Assembly (NCBI GenBank): GCA_026004795.1 | Contig: BPJV01000005.1 | Coordinates: 310,001 to 374,000 of the forward strand | Reading direction: 5' to 3' | Length of the DNA stretch: 64,000 nucleotides | Source: Pirellulaceae bacterium | GTDB lineage: Bacteria > Planctomycetota > Planctomycetia > Pirellulales > Pirellulaceae | In this document: positions 20,301 through 27,706 of the stretch, one piece after another | How positions within the stretch are numbered: the first letter of the stretch is position 1 | Layout: each line of letters opens with the position of its first letter | Program-made: the position numbers and the translations under genes | Notes under the pieces: generated by a model | The model's input: the letters and a program-made list of their open reading frames with translations, nothing else | The model's database searches: none | What the model was told of the DNA's origin: nothing

Positions 20301-21767
20301 GGTGTGCAAATTGTGGTGGGTGTCCTCGGTGCCGAACCCACTGAGTATTCGTTCTTGGATATCGGCTCGCCCATCGCCATCGACATCCTTGAGGAACAAC
20401 AGGTCGGTACTTTGCGCGACGTAGACGCCTCCATCGCCCGGCGCGATGCCAGTGGGGATGAGCAACCCTTCGGCAAAGACCTCGGAGCGGTCCGCCTTCC
20501 CGTCGCCATCGCTGTCTTCCAGCACCACGATTCGGTCGGGAGACATCTGCCCCACTTCGATCATGGGATAGGCTTCACTACTGGCAACCCACAACCGCCC
20601 CTGAGCATCGAAGTTCATGTGAATCGGTTTGTTCAGCATGGGGTTTTGCGCCCACAGCGTCACTTCAAATCCTTCGGCTACGGTGAATTCGGGAAGTGGC
20701 TGAGGCTGGAATTGGGCATACTTGGACTCGCGGCGATATGCGGGTGGGGGCACCGTCGCACCGTCCAATCGTCGCAGTTGCGCGATAATACGCTCCTCCT
20801 GCTCGATAAGAGGATCGAACTGCGGGATCTCGACCGCATTCTGTCCTTGCTCGCGGCGACGAAAACCGAAAACGTAAGCCATGTTCGCTGGCCGACTGCG
20901 ATGAAACCACCACGTGTTCTTGCGCAGAATCGCTTGTCGCAACGCTTCGGCATGGCCAGACGTGTTCCACGGGGAATCCGGCAGCCGCAGTTGCTTGTGA
21001 AGCGTTTCGGCCGTGGCTCGATAGCCCGCCTCGTTGAGGTGGATTGGGTCTTTGCGCAACGCACTGTCAACGGCGGCTGCGGTGAGGTCCACCCAGGGGC
21101 TGCCCGTCTCGACAGCGATTCGCCGCACCACGTCGGCGTAGGATGCCACCAAGCCGGGCTGGCCATCGAGCGGTGTCAGCGGCGTCAAAAAGACAAAGCG
21201 GACCTCGGGAGCGATATCCCGTGCGGCCTTAACGAGATTCTGCATGTCCTTGTAAAATGGAGTGGCCCCGTCGAGGCCTCCTTCCAGCATGCTGGCCATA
21301 CCATAGCCGACGATGAGCACCGTGGGGCGTGTCTGCTCGAGTTGCTGTTGCAGCTGCCGAAACCCTTCGCCCTCCGGTTCGTACCCTGCCTGCACAAGAC
21401 TCAATCCGCAGCGGGAGGCTCCCGCCGGGGTATCACCGCTCCAGCCCAAGTTGCGAAAGATCACGTGGCGATCGGGCCAGGAAGTCGTCAGCATCAACTC
21501 CCACCAACCGGCGTATTGCTCTTGTTCGATTAGCCCGTCTCCCAACAGCACCACGCGATCACCATCGCGCAGCTCGAACCGAGCCGGTTCGGCGGCCGTC
21601 AACAGGGAAGCAGACGTCAGTGCCGCGAGCAAGAGGACTAAGCCAGCCAACCTCCCGGCACGCCATGGAAAGAAGCGTGCCAGTCGGGCCGGTTGAAAGA
21701 ACGCGGAGGCAGGCGGGGGCGACGAAGCCTGCATGCGTGATCGGTCACTACAGTTGAAGCCAAACAC
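17352..21767 (-). CDS. SGNH-like / PVC-type dehydrogenase / HEAT / cytochrome c fusion protein
   Basis: This is a very large secreted protein of 1471 residues. Order: signal peptide (about 35-58); SGNH-hydrolase-like domain (about 65-265); a PVC-type membrane-bound dehydrogenase domain with a propeller-like pattern (about 360-720: LPEFTVAEGFEVTLWA, RIVVLEDSDGDGKADR, VKQGPDGALYIADWSN); HEAT-like repeats (about 760-1130); a c-type cytochrome with CTKCH near residue 1191 and the family ending PNEKIKEGFHALTIVTEDDQ; and a C-terminal beta-rich domain. The SGNH nucleophile block reads LLGDGLIEQ, so the catalytic serine is replaced by glycine and the domain may bind rather than cleave. GTG 21767 has GAGG five bases upstream; ATG 21734 is the alternative. 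It is first in a five-gene run. Confidence 0.92.
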   Translation of the reverse strand: MFGFNCSDRSRMQASSPPPASAFFQPARLARFFPWRAGRLAGLVLLLAALTSASLLTAAEPARFELRDGDRVVLLGDGLIEQEQYAGWWELMLTTSWPDRHVIFRNLGWSGDTPAGASRCGLSLVQAGYEPEGEGFRQLQQQLEQTRPTVLIVGYGMASMLEGGLDGATPFYKDMQNLVKAARDIAPEVRFVFLTPLTPLDGQPGLVASYADVVRRIAVETGSPWVDLTAAAVDSALRKDPIHLNEAGYRATAETLHKQLRLPDSPWNTSGHAEALRQAILRKNTWWFHRSRPANMAYVFGFRRREQGQNAVEIPQFDPLIEQEERIIAQLRRLDGATVPPPAYRRESKYAQFQPQPLPEFTVAEGFEVTLWAQNPMLNKPIHMNFDAQGRLWVASSEAYPMIEVGQMSPDRIVVLEDSDGDGKADRSEVFAEGLLIPTGIAPGDGGVYVAQSTDLLFLKDVDGDGRADIQERILSGFGTEDTHHNLHTLRWGLDGCLYMNQSVYTRSDIETPHGVIRLKGGGGFRFDPRSLRMEVFFQGLWNSWGHQLDRFGQSFLTDGAGFDGVAYAFPGAMFRPTPHARRELDLISPGKWPKFASLEIIQGNSFPQEWQGNLITCDFRANRIVRMRLSEQGAGFVTEQLADLLRTNEPTFRPIDVKQGPDGALYIADWSNPIINHGEVDFRDPRRDRWHGRIWRVAWKGNPHATAAATRLVDHPTDQLLDKLISDDRFAREQTRRILTERGTAVLPLLDAWVQQHAQNSEALLAALWLKQSLLVADVDLLDMVFQASDGRIRAAAVRVLSDWIDAPDDGASIEPSAALTRLRRLVADPHPRVRLEAVRALGKLPQWDAVRVALQALDSPVDRFIDYALWLTLNELSDVLMEELRDHPQRVEELAPKHVEVIFTSLPPERSRDYVATRLARGQLDFEGSGPWIELLGKVGGKDELEVLFRHAVDGELSPAATLRVLTALQMASRMRRLHPQDRSRLLSLLRHPEVDVRLAAVDLAGQWKLAAAIPALRDRVHRDAVEQSGAASRAISALRQIGQPAAQTLRALGQDDNLPWRTRGEAAAALASIDATAGVTQLLELMTTPPTRDEATRIWRAALANRGVGRVVAENLPHVQLPPDAQVALWDVLRETNREEPELLAAAESLMQDDLHVAWTPDRIKQLVAQAEHADPHRGEFIYRREDLACTKCHAIGGIGGEVGPDLSSIGASAPIDYIAESLVLPNEKIKEGFHALTIVTEDDQILNGILVTQDNEKLVLRDAENRLLTVPTQDIVATKMGGSLMPQGVMDRLSDQQRADLLRFLSELGRPGPFDASRRDVAREVEILAGTHRLEQQGIQRIVQGEQQQGWQRYPTLVDGSIPRHDVEKMTEQPVNIALVTVYLRARIQWAQMAEVTLDIEGPRNAQLWVDGQAVKAAADDGKPGRVRFQIPATAGRHSLVVRVDARELPEAIRLRTSAGSFLGIEN

Positions 21768-21912
21768 CGGAACCTCGATAGGGTGGACTGGGGAAGGATA
21801 CGCTTGGCATCAAGCGCTGTTAGGTAGGCTCTGCAGGGGAGAGGATACATAGTCATTCGTGCCGCATTTCATCGCACGATCCATGCGACGACCGACACCA
21901 GTTGACCGCTGC

Positions 21913-21918
21913 ATTATA
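21913..21918 (-). promoter_or_regulatory. Candidate -10 box for the five-gene cytochrome run
   Basis: Read on the minus strand the site is a perfect TATAAT, about 145 bases upstream of the 1471-aa protein gene. No good -35 is seen at 16-18 bases; a TTGGTC lies about 24 bases upstream. It would be the only promoter for the genes down to 11093 if they form one transcript. Confidence 0.3.
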
Positions 21919-21965
21919 ACACGAATCTGGCTCTCGCGGTGCGACCAAACGGCCCGCGAGACACT

Positions 21966-22330
21966 TCACGGGCCCCGAGCCGGAATGCAAACCGTGTAGT
22001 CGACGCCGTCGGTATGAACACCTTGTTCCTCACCCAGCTGGTCACCGAAGGTGTGCTCGGCATGGCCCGGCGAGAGTGCTGCCGGAAGACTCGCCGCCGT
22101 GGGATGAATCGCCGGATTGGTCAGCTGACAAGAGATCGGTGCTGCCAGGTGGATCGCCGGTGGTGTCGAGGTAGTCGAGCGGGAAATGTTCTTCAAGAGC
22201 TTCTTCCAGCGGGGGTTTCCAGAGGTTGGTGTTAATCGGATGGTACTCGCTATCGCTGAAGTGAATTGCATTGCATTCGCAATAGCTCAGGTGAAATGCC
22301 TTGCAATAGAGTGCGCAGCAGGTCGTTCAT
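21966..22330 (-). pseudogene. Frame-broken small gene of unknown family
   Basis: Three consecutive protein-like stretches lie in three different minus-strand frames. From ATG 22330 the frame reads MNDLLRTLLQGISPELLRMQ and stops at 22250. A second frame, open from 22326 to 22042 but without a normal start, reads AIHFSDSEYHPINTNLWKPP and continues with a Glu/Leu/Asp-rich stretch. A third frame gives the end, HTFGDQLGEEQGVHTDGVDY, and stops at 21966. Each stretch has coding-like composition where the other frames do not. The simplest reading is one gene of about 120 codons with two frameshifts, near 22260 and between 22040 and 22090. It begins 35 bases after the stop of the orphan gene upstream. 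I do not recognise the family. Confidence 0.45.
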
Positions 22331-22365
22331 GGGAACACAATCGTTGACCGCGACAAAGGCGGACG

Positions 22366-22707
22366 TCAGAGAGAAGTTTTTCGTCGCCGGAGACGGCGTA
22401 AGACGGAGTAACGTTTATTAAACTGGCCGGTCGATGGATCGAAGAGGGCGTTCCAGTTGGCCGAGCGCTGGAACGACGCATCGCGCAGCGATTGGTAATC
22501 CCAGCCCATCTCGCCCAGCAACATAATGGCTTGGTCGACCGAATCGTAATGCTGTTGGTAATCGACCGACGAGCTGGCCGACGAGGATGCCGAACCGTTC
22601 CACGTGGACGTGTCATCAGCGGCCAGACTGGCCGATGCGATGCCGTTTGCGGGACGGAGCAATACGTAATGTTGCGGCTCACAGCGATAGGTCATGCTGC
22701 GACTCAT
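22366..22707 (-). CDS. Small hypothetical protein (orphan)
   Basis: This 113-residue protein is of no family I recognise. It has a Ser/Ala-rich middle (about 25-48), then a well-formed segment DSVDQAIMLLGEMGWDYQSL, a FDPSTGQFN turn and a strongly basic C-terminus (RRLRRRK). There is no signal peptide or membrane segment. The composition of the C-terminal half argues for a real gene, and the helix plus basic tail could bind nucleic acid, but this is a guess. It lies just upstream of the frame-broken gene and downstream of palindromic non-coding DNA, in an accessory-looking patch. Two ATG codons near the start (22707 and 22695) are possible. Confidence 0.5.
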   Translation of the reverse strand: MSRSMTYRCEPQHYVLLRPANGIASASLAADDTSTWNGSASSSASSSVDYQQHYDSVDQAIMLLGEMGWDYQSLRDASFQRSANWNALFDPSTGQFNKRYSVLRRLRRRKTSL

Positions 22708-23133
22708 GGGCGCGAGGGATTCAAATACTTTGCCTGCATCGATAAGTCGCCCCTTCAGGGCGATCAGGGATTGTGGCGATCTTTTGCCACCCAGGGCGTC
22801 GGCCGCGTGCGAGCGGTGCTCGCTTGACGGCCTTGCCCCGGGCTAGTTTGGTCTGGCCCCTGCGGGGCGATGCTGCCAGGCTGCGGTGCCGCCAGGGCTT
22901 CGCCCAAAGTCTCGGCACGCCTGGACCTACCTGGCGAGCGATTCCAACCGCCGTTCGCACAACCCGGACAAACCCGCGAACAACTCGGACAGCCGTCCAA
23001 CAGTCCCGCAGGGACAGCCTGCCGAAGCCACGACTCGCCAGCCCGAGGGTCCTAACTTCTTATCGAAGAATCACTTGCGTCAATCCAGGTGATGGGTGGC
23101 ACCAAATTGCCGTTATCGTCACGCCAGCGGCTG
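22708..23133. repeat. Non-coding, palindrome-rich intergenic stretch
   Basis: No gene is supported here. The stretch holds short perfect palindromes: CGCCC-CTTCA-GGGCG at 22748-22762 and GCCCC-TGC-GGGGC at 22856-22868, with GC-rich text between them. Open frames on both strands are Arg/Pro/Ala-rich chance frames. The look is that of a dispersed intergenic element of the REP kind found around small transposases in this phylum, but only one copy is visible, so repeat status is inference. Confidence 0.3.
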
Positions 23134-23574
23134 TCACAGCAGGTGCTGCGTCTCGACGCCGCCCCAGTGTCGATCGAGGTACTCGACGACCAATCGCCGA
23201 TGACAATGCTGGGGCAGGTGCTCGCTGCAGAGCAGGCAGGACATGTCGAGCAGATCTGGCTGGAGCCGCGTTTCGATCGATCGCCGCGCCATCAACTCGA
23301 GGAACTCGCGCTCGTAAACGCTCCAATCCCCCTTGTGCTTCTTGTAAGCGTCCAGGATGTCTTTGGTCGGCGCGAGTTCCGGCACATGCACGTACTCGAT
23401 ATCGGCCAACGCCTTGAGAAAAAACGCCAGGTCGTCCCGTTTGGCGAACCCGGCCAGTTGCGAGCTATTGTTCAACCGCACGTCGATCAACCGCTCGACC
23501 CCGGCCTCGCGCAACTTGGTGAAGAAATCCTCGGCCGATTTCTTGGTAAATCCGATAGTGAACGTCTGAATCAT
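23134..23574 (-). CDS. DUF488 family protein (first paralogue)
   Basis: This 146-residue protein belongs to the DUF488 family, whose biochemical role is not established. Family marks are the N-terminal FTIGFTKKSAEDFF, the acidic-arginine motif LIDVRLNNSS near residue 30, and the C-terminal cysteine-histidine motif CLLCSEHLPQHCHRRLV. Conserved Cys, His, Arg and Asp residues suggest an enzyme; a link to nucleic acid or nucleotide processing has been proposed for the family. ATG 23574 is chosen because the family starts there, although the frame is open to 23958. It lies 23 bases after the second DUF488 gene, which is clearly a different subfamily, so both are probably needed. Confidence 0.85.
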   Translation of the reverse strand: MIQTFTIGFTKKSAEDFFTKLREAGVERLIDVRLNNSSQLAGFAKRDDLAFFLKALADIEYVHVPELAPTKDILDAYKKHKGDWSVYEREFLELMARRSIETRLQPDLLDMSCLLCSEHLPQHCHRRLVVEYLDRHWGGVETQHLL

Positions 23575-23597
23575 GCTCTCTCTCCCGGCGGTCAGCT

Positions 23598-24191
23598 TCA
23601 TTCGGGCACGTCTTCCACGTAGGCGATTTTCCGGCCTTGACGCTGGTAGGCTTCCTCCAGCCGCTCCTGCGGCGTCATGAAGAAATCGGGAGCGTCGAGG
23701 TTCCACAACTGCATCAAACGTCGTTCCATGTCCGCATGAGATTCGACTTGTTCCGCGGACAGAATATGATCGATCTGCATTTCCGATTTCAAAGCCCGCG
23801 CGACCAGGATGGCTCGATGGCACGTCAGCGGATCTTTCTCGGCGCACATCAATGCAATCCGCTGCCGCTGGACGCCGACTCGCACGCGATCGAGCCCCGC
23901 GTGAAAAGCGGGCGTCTGAGCGATCAGCTCGTACCGAGCCTGCCCATCCACATAGCACTCCGGTTCGGAGCGACGCGCCCCCAGCTCCTCACCCAGAAAC
24001 ACGTACCAAATGCCTGCCGCCTCCAGCCACGACTTCAGAGATTCTCGATTGAAGTGAGGAAACTGGCGGCTGAAAGGATGCGAACGCACATCCGCAATCG
24101 CCGTCACACCATGCGACTGCAACATGGCGATGAACGCCTCGGGTTCGAGATTCGAGTGTCCGACCGTCCATAATCGAGCTGGGTTGATCAC
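23598..24191 (-). CDS. DUF488 family protein (second paralogue)
   Basis: This 197-residue DUF488 protein shows the classical motifs: LWTVGHSNLEPEAF at the N-terminus, IADVRSHPFSRQFPHFN near residue 40, YVFLGEELGARR, and CAEKDPLTCHRAILVARAL. The C-terminal 50 residues (FFMTPQERLEEAYQRQGRKIAYVEDVPE) are a helical tail with an acidic end. I place the start at GTG 24191, with GGAG ten bases upstream; TTG 24218, overlapping the upstream stop, is the alternative. The frame is open to 24455, but that part overlaps the preceding gene in another frame. Spacing of 23 bases on each side indicates an operon with the dual-OB gene and the other DUF488 gene. Confidence 0.87.
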   Translation of the reverse strand: MINPARLWTVGHSNLEPEAFIAMLQSHGVTAIADVRSHPFSRQFPHFNRESLKSWLEAAGIWYVFLGEELGARRSEPECYVDGQARYELIAQTPAFHAGLDRVRVGVQRQRIALMCAEKDPLTCHRAILVARALKSEMQIDHILSAEQVESHADMERRLMQLWNLDAPDFFMTPQERLEEAYQRQGRKIAYVEDVPE

Positions 24192-24214
24192 GCGGCGTGC
24201 ACTCCGGTATATGG

Positions 24215-24913
24215 TCAACCGTTTGGCCAGGCGAGGTAGTTGAGCTGTTGTGGGAAAGTATAGATCCCGTTGATCTGAATCCAATACCCGCGGCGACCAT
24301 CGGTAGACTTGTACTCGCGAGACAGCCCCACGCGCAGGAACAGGACTTCCTGTTGCCGAAGGAACCGAGCTGCCTGAACGACCGCTCGCTCGGTCCACCC
24401 CGAATCCTCCAGGTACATCAGCAGGCAGCGATCGGTCACGCTGACTTGCCGCCATCGGCAGCCTGTTGCATCAGCAAAATCGGCTCGGAGCTTCCCTTCG
24501 CGCATGTAGTCGGTCAGCAGGTAGAAGTTCTTAGGCACGATGGTGATCAAGGAGCGAATCGGCTTCACGGCGAGCGGAACGCACTTTTCACCATCCTCTA
24601 CGTCGACGCCAAACCCGTCGCTGAGCGAGCCGCGGAGCGTCTGTTCCAGGGCGCGACGAAATCGGGCCTGCGTGCCGATTCCGCGAGGGATGACTCGAGA
24701 GACCTTGGTATCTTCGACGTGCGGTGCCGAACCTCGGCGGCGCGGAAACTCAAGCTCGACGATACTCCCCGGTCGCAGTTTCCAGCGGTCGCAGTCTCCG
24801 ATCTTAACATACGGTTGCGGCCGGTACACTTCTCCTCGCTCGTCCACACCACCCAAGCACACTGTGTCCGTCCCCGCCTGAAAACAAGTCAAATCGGTCA
24901 CAATGACATGCAT
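24215..24913 (-). CDS. Probable dual OB-fold protein of a DUF488 operon
   Basis: This 232-residue protein has no catalytic motif I can name. It starts HVIVTDLTCFQAGTDTVCLG and continues with alternating short strands: GEVYRPQPY, LRPGSIVELEFPRR, HVEDTKVSRVIPRG and VPLAVKPIRSLITIVP, then a C-terminal half ending in YWIQINGIYTFPQQLNYLAW. The beta-rich pattern and its position before DUF488 genes match what I recall as the dual-OB-containing domain (DuOB), a predicted nucleic-acid-binding module; this assignment is from memory and tentative. ATG 24913 is chosen because coding quality starts there and GAGG lies ten bases upstream. It is the first gene of the three-gene cassette. Confidence 0.7.
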   Translation of the reverse strand: MHVIVTDLTCFQAGTDTVCLGGVDERGEVYRPQPYVKIGDCDRWKLRPGSIVELEFPRRRGSAPHVEDTKVSRVIPRGIGTQARFRRALEQTLRGSLSDGFGVDVEDGEKCVPLAVKPIRSLITIVPKNFYLLTDYMREGKLRADFADATGCRWRQVSVTDRCLLMYLEDSGWTERAVVQAARFLRQQEVLFLRVGLSREYKSTDGRRGYWIQINGIYTFPQQLNYLAWPNG

Positions 24914-25104
24914 GGCACCGGCACCTCGCTCCGCGGGCGTAGAGATGCATTTCCTGCACTGCACGGGTGCATTGTAGCATCCGCGGGCAGTCAACTCGCG
25001 TGCTGGATGCCGCTGTGTTTCAGGCTCCGCTTGCCCGTCGCGAGGAAGAGCCTCGAGTCCAGTGCGTTCCCAGGCAGAGTCTGAGAACGAGAATAGAGCC
25101 TGAA

Positions 25105-25458
25105 TCAACCGAAATCGAACGTACCAGTGCTGGTATCGAACTGGTCACGCTCGATGCTGAAATGCTGCAGCCTGATTACAAACAGATGGTACCACGACCG
25201 GCACTTGATCTGAAAAGTCTCAATCGCCATCGATTCGACCATCAGTTCGTCGCGTCTGCCGTTCCAACATCGGCGATCGAGCTGGACTCGGCCGCGCGCT
25301 TCCTTGCCCCGCTCGGCATAAGCGACGTCGGCGGGATGGGATCGGCGGTCCTCACCAGCGAAGGTGAAACGCGCGATGGCACCGTCCTGGAGATCGCTGA
25401 CCCCCGTGTCGAACGTCAATTTCAGCGCGCCGTCCAACCGTTTGACCTCGGTCAACAT
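25105..25458 (-). CDS. Hypothetical protein upstream of the DUF488 cassette
   Basis: This 117-codon frame has strong G/C preference at third positions and balanced composition, unlike chance frames nearby, so it is probably a gene. The protein has short strands (GALKLTFDTGVS, GAIARFTFAG) and a C-terminal segment with WYHLFVIRLQHFSIER. No family is recognised. No Shine-Dalgarno is seen and an in-frame stop lies 12 bases before the ATG, so the true gene may once have been longer. It is on the same strand as, and 191 bases upstream of, the dual-OB gene. Confidence 0.5.
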   Translation of the reverse strand: MLTEVKRLDGALKLTFDTGVSDLQDGAIARFTFAGEDRRSHPADVAYAERGKEARGRVQLDRRCWNGRRDELMVESMAIETFQIKCRSWYHLFVIRLQHFSIERDQFDTSTGTFDFG

Positions 25459-25663
25459 GGGAGGGCGTTACGCTAGTTGGCGATCGAAACCGTACTCGGT
25501 GGCCAGCGCCCGTCACGCGATCCGTTCGCCGGCCGGAACCTTCAGTTGGGGATGGCATTCAATGTCCGGCACCGAATGTGGGCACCATTGCTGGCGCCCT
25601 CCTGAGCGAACGGCTCCTTGGGCGTGCAACGATCGACTGCCGCAAAACATGGCTGCCGGAAGT

Positions 25664-26128
25664 CTACTTGGTCAGTTCGAGCGTTCCCAAGTCATGGCTG
25701 CTGACGCCGGAAGGAATCTCACAGGTCAGCGGTGTGCCGCTGGGCTGGGAGTACTTTGCCGGTAGCTCACTGGGACGACTCTTCGGGAGACTGCGGTTGT
25801 TTTCTTTGGTCACATCCGGCATGTCCATCGCATCGGCGGCTGGTTCGATCGATGGGATCTTTGAAACCAGGATCTTATACTTTCCCGGCATGGCCCCGTC
25901 GGCTGGGGATAGCGTTCCCAAGGTGAACTGGCCCACCTCGTTCGTCGCTCCCACCGCCGCTCGTTGACCATCCTGGGGAACCAACATGACCGAGGCATCT
26001 GCAACGGGAACACCCTGGTAGAGTACCTGGCCGGTGGTGGGAACTAAGGGCAAGCTTTCCCCGGATCCGCAACCGTTGAAGCATCCGATTACGATAGCTA
26101 ATCCCACTGCTTGTAGGGAACGATTCAT
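25664..26128 (-). CDS. Lipoprotein with carboxypeptidase-regulatory-like fold
   Basis: This small exported lipoprotein has 154 residues. The signal peptide ends in a lipobox-like GCFNGCGSG, with the lipidated cysteine near residue 20. The mature part is a beta-sandwich of the carboxypeptidase-regulatory kind (TTGQVLYQGVPVADASVMLVP, then GKYKILVSK). In planctomycetes such lipoproteins commonly follow DUF1559 genes, as here, where it lies about 90 bases after one. ATG 26128 has AGGA at good distance; ATG codons at 26134 and 26149 are alternatives. It probably sits at the cell surface as part of the DUF1559 system; its job is unknown. Confidence 0.85.
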   Translation of the reverse strand: MNRSLQAVGLAIVIGCFNGCGSGESLPLVPTTGQVLYQGVPVADASVMLVPQDGQRAAVGATNEVGQFTLGTLSPADGAMPGKYKILVSKIPSIEPAADAMDMPDVTKENNRSLPKSRPSELPAKYSQPSGTPLTCEIPSGVSSHDLGTLELTK

Positions 26129-26220
26129 GGACATTTTCCTGGTCGACATACGCTTTCCTGGTCAGCGAGCAGCACGGAGGGTAGGCACTTACTTGCACGA
26201 GAGTTCCGCATGGTATCGGG

Positions 26221-27348
26221 TTAGAATTCATTGACGGCAGGTTCTCCGCCGGACATTGACCCTAGAGCCCCCCACACGCCATAGGGGCTTTTCTGCTGCG
26301 AAAAACCATTGATGCCTTGCGGTTCGGGAGCCGAGAGGTCGCCCGTGTCGATCATGTCGCTAATGAAGCGTACCGAACCGTCGCACATTACCGCGTTCAC
26401 TCCCGTGGAGTGATTGCTATTGGGTGGAAAGACTCCCCAATAACAATAGGTTGCCTCACCGCAGGCACATGAGGGAGCATTGGGGGGCAGGACGGTCGTA
26501 ATGCCTTGCACATGTCCATGCCCTTCCGCCCAGTATCGGCCGCGCGTGGACCATACGGTGCCGGTGAGAATGTTGCGATCATTGGCATCGACGCGCGTGT
26601 AACAAACGATGGGGCTTTGGCTCAAGCCGCTCTGCATGGCAGCCACACCGCCTCGCACAAACCGTTGCCGATCGGCGACCGCGCCGACCAGGGATTCGGA
26701 TGCTGCGAGGGTATGGGAAGAGCCATCGGTGATGTCGCGAAAACCTTTCCATACCAAGCGGCCGAACGGCGATCGGGGATTGGTGGCCAAGTAGTTTTGA
26801 TAGATCTTATCACCAAAGCTCAGGTGGTAATTCGTGAATCCTTGACGCGTGGCTGCCGGTAGCTGATGGGCCGCACCGTCCGACGGGCAGAGCAGCAACC
26901 CGACTTGTCCTTGAATCGGAGTCCATCCACGCCCGTAATCCTCATAGGCGTAGGGCCCAAAGGCTGGGTAGTACTGGCTGCCGATCGTCAACGGAGCGCT
27001 GGCCATATTGTAACGAGCCGTCTCTTCGACATATGGCAATAAGGCCACCCAGCCGGACATGTACCCATAATTGCACTGGTAGTGATTTGGCCAAGCGCAG
27101 CCGGTGGTCCCCGCATTGAACGCGCAAAATACTTGGAACGCAGAATGGTAGTTATGCAGCGCCAATCCCAGTTGTTTCATGTTGTTAGTACATTGGATGC
27201 GCCGCGCCGCTTCTCGTGCCGCCTGCACGGCCGGTAGCAGCAACCCAACCAGGATTCCGATGATGGCAATCACTACTAACAATTCGACGAGTGTGAAAGC
27301 TGTGCGCCGACCAACGTGTGGCGTCGTTGAGCATTCGGAGATCCGCAT
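26221..27348 (-). CDS. DUF1559 pilin-like protein
   Basis: DUF1559 proteins are a family greatly expanded in planctomycetes, built on a type IV pilin N-terminus. The 375-residue product has the prepilin motif [19 protein letters not shown], with alanine instead of the usual glycine before the phenylalanine, followed by the amphipathic stretch [14 protein letters not shown]. The typical [15 protein letters not shown] comes next, and the C-terminal [18 protein letters not shown] is the family hallmark. It is probably cleaved by a prepilin peptidase and assembled in or on the membrane. ATG 27348 has an ideal GGAGAAATC upstream. A lipoprotein gene follows, and a small ORF may precede it. Confidence 0.94.
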   Translation of the reverse strand: MRISECSTTPHVGRRTAFTLVELLVVIAIIGILVGLLLPAVQAAREAARRIQCTNNMKQLGLALHNYHSAFQVFCAFNAGTTGCAWPNHYQCNYGYMSGWVALLPYVEETARYNMASAPLTIGSQYYPAFGPYAYEDYGRGWTPIQGQVGLLLCPSDGAAHQLPAATRQGFTNYHLSFGDKIYQNYLATNPRSPFGRLVWKGFRDITDGSSHTLAASESLVGAVADRQRFVRGGVAAMQSGLSQSPIVCYTRVDANDRNILTGTVWSTRGRYWAEGHGHVQGITTVLPPNAPSCACGEATYCYWGVFPPNSNHSTGVNAVMCDGSVRFISDMIDTGDLSAPEPQGINGFSQQKSPYGVWGALGSMSGGEPAVNEF

Positions 27349-27706
27349 GATTTCTCCTTCGATGAATAGTGAAGGGTGCCTTTCCACGGGACGCTGCCCC
27401 GGCGCTCACCAGGCGATGAGGCGCAAAAGCGGGACAGAAGCAAGCGCGGGAGGAAGGTTGCAAAGCGTGCGCCAAAAGTAGTCGTGCCTTCCCTTAGGTA
27501 AAGCGGATGCTTGATCAATGGCGTTCATGTTCTCCTAGCGCGAGGGGTAGGGACGGGATCTAGATGGATGCGAATTGGCAGATAGCGAGGTCGCTGTCTT
27601 GGCCGCTTCATGGACCGGGCAAGGGATGGCGACTGTTGCTGCGCCGCTGAGCACAGGCTCTGAGCAGAGTGCCTAACAATTCGACAATGGGCCGACCAAG
27701 ATTCGG
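27349..27706. other. Leader region of the DUF1559 gene
   Basis: This 358-base stretch separates the DUF1559 start from the stop of the 121-residue protein gene. The only feature I can support is a possible 40-codon ORF at 27406-27528, listed separately. No promoter of good quality was seen on the minus strand and no hairpin with a T-run. Confidence 0.4.
27406..27528 (-). CDS. Possible 40-residue small protein or leader peptide
   Basis: The frame begins at ATG 27528 right behind AGGAGA (27531-27536 on the minus strand), one of the better Shine-Dalgarno sequences in the window, and ends at TGA 27406-27408, 57 bases before the DUF1559 ATG. The peptide starts MNAIDQASALPKGRHDYFWR and ends with a mildly hydrophobic PPALASVPLLRLIAW. 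It could be a small protein or a leader controlling the DUF1559 gene. Support is only the ribosome binding site and position. Confidence 0.35.
   Translation of the reverse strand: MNAIDQASALPKGRHDYFWRTLCNLPPALASVPLLRLIAW

Noticed and set aside
20151-21533. 460-codon plus-strand frame
   Set aside because: It is antisense to the 1471-residue cytochrome fusion gene and shows only mirror-type composition.
22773-23417. 214-codon plus-strand frame across the palindromic stretch
   Set aside because: Very rich in Arg, Pro and Ala, overlaps the first DUF488 gene in antisense and has no family signature.
25510-25650. Minus-strand 45-codon frame starting MFCGSRSLHAQ and containing WCPHSVPDIECH
   Set aside because: It has paired Cys/His residues that caught the eye, but no ribosome binding site and no support from context; treated as chance.
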